The notes under the pieces were generated by a model. It saw only the letters and a list, made by a program, of their open reading frames with translations, did not search any database and was not told where the DNA came from. A stretch of 64,000 nucleotides of DNA from Mesotoga sp. BH458_6_3_2_1 (lineage in GTDB: Bacteria; Thermotogota; Thermotogae; Petrotogales; Kosmotogaceae): NCBI RefSeq assembly GCF_003664995.1, contig NZ_JFHL01000021.1, forward strand, positions 1-64,000, in the 5' to 3' direction. Within the stretch, counting starts at the first letter, position 1. Every line of letters begins with the position of its first letter. A program made the translations under genes and the position numbers. This document shows, piece by piece, positions 59,226 through 64,000 of this stretch.

Positions 59226-60353
59226 CTATAAGACGCCCGTTTCTATGTCTAGATACTTTCTCAAAACCATTAACGCTCCCCCGAAGATGGGCCCCTCTCT
59301 GTCGTCGAGAGCTGATTTCATAATTTCCATAGAGGATTGATCGAAGAGAGCAATGCTTTTCAGCTTCGCTCTCAAAGACGGCAACACCCTTTCCCAGTAC
59401 TGCTCAAGTGCGCCGCTGATGACCACTAGATTGGGGTCGAGACCGTTTACAATATTCATGAGGCCGACCGAGAACAGCTCAATATAATCCTCCAGCCGAT
59501 TTTCGCGGACGAAGCCGTCCAGTTCTCTAGAGCCGACCATCGTCAGCCAGCAGCCTCTTCTTCCGCACGAGCATTCCGGGCCTTTGGGATCTATTGACAT
59601 GTGGCCAAACTCGCCCGCAATGTGATTGCTTCCCACGTATAGACTTCCATTGATGTAAAGACCGACCCCAACACCTTCCTTCACTAAAACATAGACAATG
59701 TTGGAAAAACTGTCGGGAATGGCCTTGTTCAGTGCAACTTCGGCAAGAACTCCCAGTTTGGCATCGTTGTTTATCGAAACTCCGCAGACAATACCGTTCA
59801 GCCTGAGCCTTTCCTCAACGAGTTCCGCGAGAGGGAGATCGGTCCAGTGGAGCAACGGGACGTTTATAGCAGTTCTGAGATCGCTTCTAACGAGTCCGGG
59901 GACGGAGATTACCACCGAGGCAGGCGATTCTTTCCCTGCTCCGCAGAAATCTGAAAGACAGTCCACCAGTTCGCAGGCGAATCTCTCGGGACTCTCTGAT
60001 GTCTTTATCTCACACTTGTTCGTCATCTTCATCGAAAGATCTACCTTTGCTACGATCGTTGTCGCCAGTCCAACATCTACGGAAATGACGAAGGCCTTCT
60101 CGGGATTGAATGAAAGAAGCTCCTGCCTCTTGCCAAGCCCCGAAGAGGTCTTACCCGTCTTCACAATGTAATTTTCGCTCATTAGTAATCCCACAAGCTT
60201 GCTCACTGTCGGTTTGCTTATCCCGGTCAATTTCGCGATATTTGTTCTCGATACCGGCTGATATCTAAACACTACGTCTATGATTGTCTTCAAATTCCTC
60301 TCTCTAAGTTCGGAAGGAACTCCCGCTGATCTTCTCTCAGTAAATGACAATGA
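59226..60353 (-). CDS. ROK-family transcriptional regulator
   Basis: About 375 residues. TTG 60353 is favoured by GGAGGG seven bases upstream; ATG 60365 is in frame. An N-terminal winged helix (RERNLKTIIDVVFRYQPVSR, then TNIAKLTGISKPTVSKLVGL) is followed by the ROK sugar-kinase-like domain with FVISVDVGLATTIVAKVDLS, GVSINNDAKLGVLAEVALNK, and the zinc-binding/consensus motif AGEFGHMSIDPKGPECSCGRRGCW. This is the XylR/NagC-like group, which senses a sugar and represses the adjacent catabolic operon. It is the first gene of the sugar ABC operon, so autoregulation and control of the importer are likely. Confidence 0.9.
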   Translation of the reverse strand, partial: SLSFTERRSAGVPSELRERNLKTIIDVVFRYQPVSRTNIAKLTGISKPTVSKLVGLLMSENYIVKTGKTSSGLGKRQELLSFNPEKAFVISVDVGLATTIVAKVDLSMKMTNKCEIKTSESPERFACELVDCLSDFCGAGKESPASVVISVPGLVRSDLRTAINVPLLHWTDLPLAELVEERLRLNGIVCGVSINNDAKLGVLAEVALNKAIPDSFSNIVYVLVKEGVGVGLYINGSLYVGSNHIAGEFGHMSIDPKGPECSCGRRGCWLTMVGSRELDGFVRENRLEDYIELFSVGLMNIVNGLDPNLVVISGALEQYWERVLPSLRAKLKSIALFDQSSMEIMKSALDDREGPIFGGALMVLRKYLDIETGVL

Positions 60354-60808
60354 ATGTCCCTCCATATTAGTTAGTTTCTGAACCTAAATTATTCTAACAA
60401 ACTCGGCGGTCTTTTCGAAAACACTCTTTTGGGTAGTATGGATTAAACATCGCGCAATAAAGGAAGTTCATCGGGCGGGATCGCATCTCAGTAAGTCTAT
60501 TGAGGGATAAGATACTATAAAAGAGGGGGCTGAAACTGAGTTCATGAGTTTGGAAAGCCGCATAAAGCCGAGATACTCGACAAGAGCATCCTTCATGATC
60601 AATGGAAATTTCGGGATGAAGCGTCTAATTTATTAGAAAAATCGAGACTTGATCTGAACAGAAAAAAGGCAGATCACCTAAAAGCAGGCGAAACTTTCTC
60701 AGAAGAATGAAGAGCAATTGTTCATAACAAATCCAGGAGGGCCGTTGTCTTTTTGTTTTGGAATACTATTAGATTATTTCTACCAAAATATCATTGCGGT
60801 GCTGAAAC
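60354..60808. other. Spacer with nothing recognised
   Basis: Unique AT-rich sequence between the ROK gene start and the NfnB gene end, both on the minus strand. It must hold the ROK operon promoter. A clear -35/-10 was not identified. No module of the dispersed repeats is present. Confidence 0.4.
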
Positions 60809-62185
60809 CTACCCCTTGCGCAATAAGTATGACTTGATTGCCCTTGCCGAGCGTTTGCCGGCCCCCATCGCTTCGATTACAGTTGCAGAACCCGTAACGA
60901 TGTCTCCACCGGCGTAGATACCTTCGTCGACTCTGCCGCTTGCTTCATCGGCATCGATACTGCCCCACTTGTTCAGCCTTACCGCCGGGAAACCGGCCTT
61001 CAAAATGGCATTTGGAGTCTGACCGATTGCTTCTATGACCATGTCCACTTCCATGACAAATTCCGATCCTTCGATCTGTATCGGTCTTCTTCTTCCCGAA
61101 TCGTCGGGTTCTCCAAGAGTCATCTTCACGCACTTCATCCCCGTGACGTTGTTGTTTATATCACCTATATACTCAACGGGAAGGGTCAGCCAGTGGAATA
61201 TGATTCCCTCTTCTACGGCATGGTGATACTCCTCTATTCTCGCAGGCATCTCTTCTTCGCTTCTCCTGTAAACCACATGGACCTCTTTGGCTCCGAGCCT
61301 CTTCACCGTTCTTGCAGCGTCCATCGTCACATTTCCGGCTCCAATCACGGCCACTCTGTCCTTTATCTTTACTGGCGTATCGTACAACGGAAAAAGGTAG
61401 GCCTTCATCAGGTTTGTCCTCGTGAGATATTCGGAAGAGGAAAATATGTTGTTATGATTCGATCCAGGTATTCCCATGAATCTCGGCGCGCCTGCGCCGA
61501 TACCTATGAAGACGGCATCATATTCGTTCTTGATCTCTTCGAATGGAATCGTTCGGCCGATGATCTGATTGAAACGGAATTCAACTCCCAGGCTCTTCAC
61601 AAATTCGACTTCCTTTGCAACAATCTCTTTGGGAAGCCTGAATTCGGGGATGCCATAAACAAGCACGCCTCCCGCCGTATGGAAGGCCTCGAAGACTGTA
61701 ACAGAAAAACCCTCTTTCGCGAGATCGGCGGCGGCCGTCAATCCGGCAGGACCCGCACCGATTACTGCAACTCTCTTGTTTGCGGACGGCTTTACAGCAG
61801 TCTCTAGAGAGATATTCTGATCGGCGACGAATCTCTCCAGCCTCCCGATTGCTACGGGTTCACTGCCGGGAATCTTTCCCACTACGCAGGCCAGTTCGCA
61901 CTGCTTCTCCTGAGGGCAGACTCGTCCACAGATGGCCGGAAGGTTGTTCGCATCTTTCAAAATCCTCGTGCTCTTCTCAATGTCATCCTCTCTAAGGGCC
62001 TTGATAAAACCGGGAATATCTATTCCAACGGGGCAGCCGCTCACACATGGTTTGTGTTTGCACTGTAGACATCTTTTTGCCTCCGCGATTGCCTCTTCCT
62101 TTGTGTATCCAAGGGCAACCTCCTCGAAGCTGTTGACTCTCTCCGAAGGGTCGAGCTCCCTCATTCTTACTTTGAACTTCTCAGC
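60809..62185 (-). CDS. nfnB: NfnB-type NADPH-dependent flavoprotein subunit
   Basis: 458 residues. ATG 62185 is used because it sits at the end of the NfnA gene (ATGGCTGA overlap). Cysteine motifs KRCLQCKHKPCVSGCPVGID and ICGRVCPQEKQCELACV bind two [4Fe-4S] clusters. FAD is held by VIGAGPAGLTAAADLAKEG and the second dinucleotide by VAVIGAGNVTMDAARTVKRL. The protein resembles the glutamate synthase small subunit. Paired with an NfnA gene it is best called NfnB of the electron-bifurcating NADH-dependent ferredoxin:NADP+ oxidoreductase known from Thermotoga, balancing NADH, NADPH and reduced ferredoxin. No glutamate synthase large-subunit gene is present here. Confidence 0.92.
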   Translation of the reverse strand, partial: AEKFKVRMRELDPSERVNSFEEVALGYTKEEAIAEAKRCLQCKHKPCVSGCPVGIDIPGFIKALREDDIEKSTRILKDANNLPAICGRVCPQEKQCELACVVGKIPGSEPVAIGRLERFVADQNISLETAVKPSANKRVAVIGAGPAGLTAAADLAKEGFSVTVFEAFHTAGGVLVYGIPEFRLPKEIVAKEVEFVKSLGVEFRFNQIIGRTIPFEEIKNEYDAVFIGIGAGAPRFMGIPGSNHNNIFSSSEYLTRTNLMKAYLFPLYDTPVKIKDRVAVIGAGNVTMDAARTVKRLGAKEVHVVYRRSEEEMPARIEEYHHAVEEGIIFHWLTLPVEYIGDINNNVTGMKCVKMTLGEPDDSGRRRPIQIEGSEFVMEVDMVIEAIGQTPNAILKAGFPAVRLNKWGSIDADEASGRVDEGIYAGGDIVTGSATVIEAMGAGKRSARAIKSYLLRKG

Positions 62186-63014
62186 CATCCTTCTCACCCA
62201 ATTCACGTACGTATTTCTCAAGAGCAACCCGTTCCTCTTCCCTGTACTGATACTGCCTCTTGATCAGCTCGTCCCAGTTGACCAATCTGCCGTCAAACTC
62301 CGGTCCATGAACGCAGGCGAACTTCATCTCGCCTCCAACCTCGGCCCTGCAGGCGCCGCACATTCCCGTGCCGTCCACCATTATCGGATTGAGAGACACC
62401 CAGCAAGGTATGTCATTCTGGGAAGCGAGAAGAGAGACGAACTTCATCATTACCATCGGACCGATTGCCCATATCGTGACCGGTGAATAATCTGCTATTA
62501 CTTCTTTGAGGGGGTTCGTTACGGTTCCCTTGATTCCCGCAGAGCCGTCATCTGTAGAGAGGTAAAGCCTGTCAAGAAAGGGCCTGAACTCGTCCACCAT
62601 GATCAGATGATCTTTGTTAGCCGCACCCAGTATACCGATTACCTCGTTTCCGGCAGCTTTAAGCGCCCTTGCAACAGGAAACAAAGGAGCTATTCCCACT
62701 CCTCCGCCAACAACACAGACCGTTCCAAGTTTCTCGATCTCACTGGGATTTCCAAGAGGACCAACTATATCGCTTACGGATTCTCCCTCGTTCATTGCAC
62801 AAAGTTTATAGGTGCTTTTCCCAACGGCCTTCACTATTACCCTTACCCTGTCTTTTTCTGCCGATGCTATCGTGAGAGGAATCCTCTCACCAAACTCGTC
62901 TATCCTTATTATCAGGAACTGACCGGGTTTTGCATATCTGTAGATATCTGGATGAGAAAGCCAGATATCATACGTATCGGGAGCGATTCTTTTCTTCGAG
63001 AGAACTGCGTACAT
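62181..63014 (-). CDS. nfnA: NfnA-type ferredoxin:NADP+ reductase subunit
   Basis: 277 residues, first gene of the pair. The FAD domain shows KPGQFLIIRIDEFGERIPLT and the NAD domain VCVVGGGVGIAPLFPVARAL. The C-terminal [2Fe-2S] motif is CGACRAEVGGEMKFACVHGPEF, as in the dihydroorotate dehydrogenase electron-transfer and sulfide-dehydrogenase subunits. In NfnAB it takes NADH electrons and bifurcates them with NfnB to ferredoxin and NADP+. Cytoplasmic. It overlaps the NfnB gene by a few bases, so the two are co-translated. Catalase lies divergently upstream. Confidence 0.92.
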   Translation of the reverse strand: MYAVLSKKRIAPDTYDIWLSHPDIYRYAKPGQFLIIRIDEFGERIPLTIASAEKDRVRVIVKAVGKSTYKLCAMNEGESVSDIVGPLGNPSEIEKLGTVCVVGGGVGIAPLFPVARALKAAGNEVIGILGAANKDHLIMVDEFRPFLDRLYLSTDDGSAGIKGTVTNPLKEVIADYSPVTIWAIGPMVMMKFVSLLASQNDIPCWVSLNPIMVDGTGMCGACRAEVGGEMKFACVHGPEFDGRLVNWDELIKRQYQYREEERVALEKYVRELGEKDG

Positions 63015-63349
63015 TCAATCACCTCATTTTAATGATAGCAGAATCCTGATCACAATATAGAAGTTATTAAACCTAACCACATCTCTGAAGCGGGGTGATC
63101 CAGTAATTGAACTGTCAGCTCTTCTTCCCTTAGAAGAAGTCGGCATAATATCATGTTAGAATCATTTAAAGTAGTAAGAAGTTTTACAGTCTTGTCTCTT
63201 CGATCAAACTCTTTTTTTCAATACAGCGTTTTCATTAATTGTGAGCCGGGATTGTACTTCACAAACTTATTCACTAGATTGCCGAGAACCTAATTGGAAG
63301 CCGACCCAACGATGTCCGCTTCTCGGGACCATCGAGACAGGAGGAGAAT
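63015..63349. other. Divergent promoter region of NfnAB and catalase
   Basis: 335 unique bases with no dispersed modules. The two divergent genes must both be driven from it. A TAGAAT (63159) and scattered AT-rich stretches could serve as -10 boxes, but no complete -35/-10 pair is certain, and no PerR- or Fur-type palindrome is evident by eye. Confidence 0.4.
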
Positions 63350-64000
63350 ATGGAAAAAGATCCAAAGAAGGAAGGCAAACTTACTACTGAAGCAGGAGCT
63401 CCAGTAGTAGACAATCAGAATTCAATGACTGCCGGTCCCCGTGGACCGATGTTGCTTCAGGACGTCTGGTATCTCGAAAAACTCGCCCACTTCGACAGAG
63501 AAGTAATACCCGAACGGAGAATGCACGCAAAGGGCTCCGGTGCCTTCGGGACATTCACCGTAACCCACGACATAACGAAGTACACGAAGGCGAAGCTCTT
63601 CTCGGAAATTGGCAAGAAGACGGACATGTTTGTGAGGTTCTCCACGGTTGCAGGGGAGAGAGGCGCCGCCGATGCCGAGAGGGACATCAGAGGTTTCGCG
63701 ATGAAGTTCTATACGGAAGAAGGGAACTGGGATCTCGTCGGCAACAACACACCCGTCTTTTTCCTTAGAGACCCTCTGAAATTCCCCGATCTAAACCACG
63801 CGATCAAGAGAGATCCGAAAACAAACATGAGAAGTGCGAAGAACAACTGGGATTTCTGGACATCACTTCCAGAAGCGCTTCATCAGGTCACCATTACGAT
63901 GAGTGACAGGGGAATACCTTACTCCTACAGACACATGAACGGTTACGGTAGCCATACCTTCAGCATGATAAACGCCGAAAATGAAAGAGTCTGGGTGAAG
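63350..64000 (+). CDS. katA: Catalase, monofunctional heme type, 3' end outside window
   Basis: The first 217 codons are present. ATG 63350 follows GACAGGAGGAG. The N-terminal part carries [20 protein letters not shown], the distal heme His59 in [36 protein letters not shown], and the catalytic Asn132 in [15 protein letters not shown], then [18 protein letters not shown]. These are hallmarks of small-subunit (clade 3) heme catalases. It decomposes hydrogen peroxide in the cytoplasm. The proximal Tyr and the rest of the barrel lie beyond 64000. A heme catalase in a Thermotogota-like anaerobe points to oxygen tolerance or gene transfer. Confidence 0.93.
   Translation, partial: MEKDPKKEGKLTTEAGAPVVDNQNSMTAGPRGPMLLQDVWYLEKLAHFDREVIPERRMHAKGSGAFGTFTVTHDITKYTKAKLFSEIGKKTDMFVRFSTVAGERGAADAERDIRGFAMKFYTEEGNWDLVGNNTPVFFLRDPLKFPDLNHAIKRDPKTNMRSAKNNWDFWTSLPEALHQVTITMSDRGIPYSYRHMNGYGSHTFSMINAENERVWVK

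Noticed and set aside
1-64000. tRNA or rRNA genes
   Set aside because: I looked for tRNA-like cloverleaf ends and rRNA motifs in the spacers and saw none; a dedicated scan could still find one.

Overview
The window looks like chromosomal DNA of a mesophilic member of the Thermotogota, most likely a Mesotoga-type organism. The grounds are the paired NfnA/NfnB genes, many solute-binding-protein ABC systems, strong GGAGG ribosome binding sites with frequent GTG/TTG starts, moderate GC content, and intergenic spacers full of short palindromic repeats. The taxonomic call is an inference, since no rRNA or other marker gene is present.

Layout. 1-12.5 kb is repeat-rich. It holds a decayed group II intron (1-1678), a small EVE-domain protein, an EF-hand-bearing lipoprotein, a lipoprotein with a caspase/legumain-like (clan CD) His-Cys arrangement, an orphan amino-acid-type binding protein, and a second group II intron (10043-11943) whose reverse transcriptase is frameshifted near its end. 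12.5-19 kb holds a membrane-anchored molybdopterin oxidoreductase, a coiled-coil protein, three small secreted proteins rich in Gly-Pro-Gly-Asp or calcium-type repeats, an MNT nucleotidyltransferase with a HEPN partner broken by an amber codon, and small metabolic genes. 20-32 kb carries a UshA-type nucleotidase, an MFS exporter, a small GGDEF-like protein, a complete iron/phosphonate-type ABC importer with a fused permease, and an operon with a glycerophosphodiesterase, a lipoprotein and a SYLF protein. 32-50 kb is dense ordinary coding DNA: a hybrid histidine kinase, a DUF362 ferredoxin protein, a glycosyltransferase, ElbB-like, YbhN-like, formamidase, EamA, DUF389, cupin, GNAT, an S9 peptidase, pyroglutamyl peptidase with a nitrilase, and a two-component system. 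51-64 kb has a BMP-type binding protein, a second two-component system, a sugar ABC operon (ROK regulator, binding protein, two permeases, amidotransferase-like protein), the NfnAB electron-bifurcating transhydrogenase and the start of a catalase gene.

The most unusual content is non-coding. Two arrays of small perfect hairpins are separated by a constant ACTGGC (29846-29972 and 50986-51079), and two related arrays use a GAAGTGATGC separator (1780-1880 and 50386-50481). A ~0.45-0.55 kb block occurs twice in inverted orientation 31 kb apart (19296-19846 and 50482-50923). Most spacers from 2.8 to 30 kb are mosaics of five recurring palindromic modules. Both group II introns sit inside such repeats, and unoccupied copies elsewhere in the window help define their ends.

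Gene functions come from motifs and family resemblance read by eye. No database search was run, and percentages of identity are not given.
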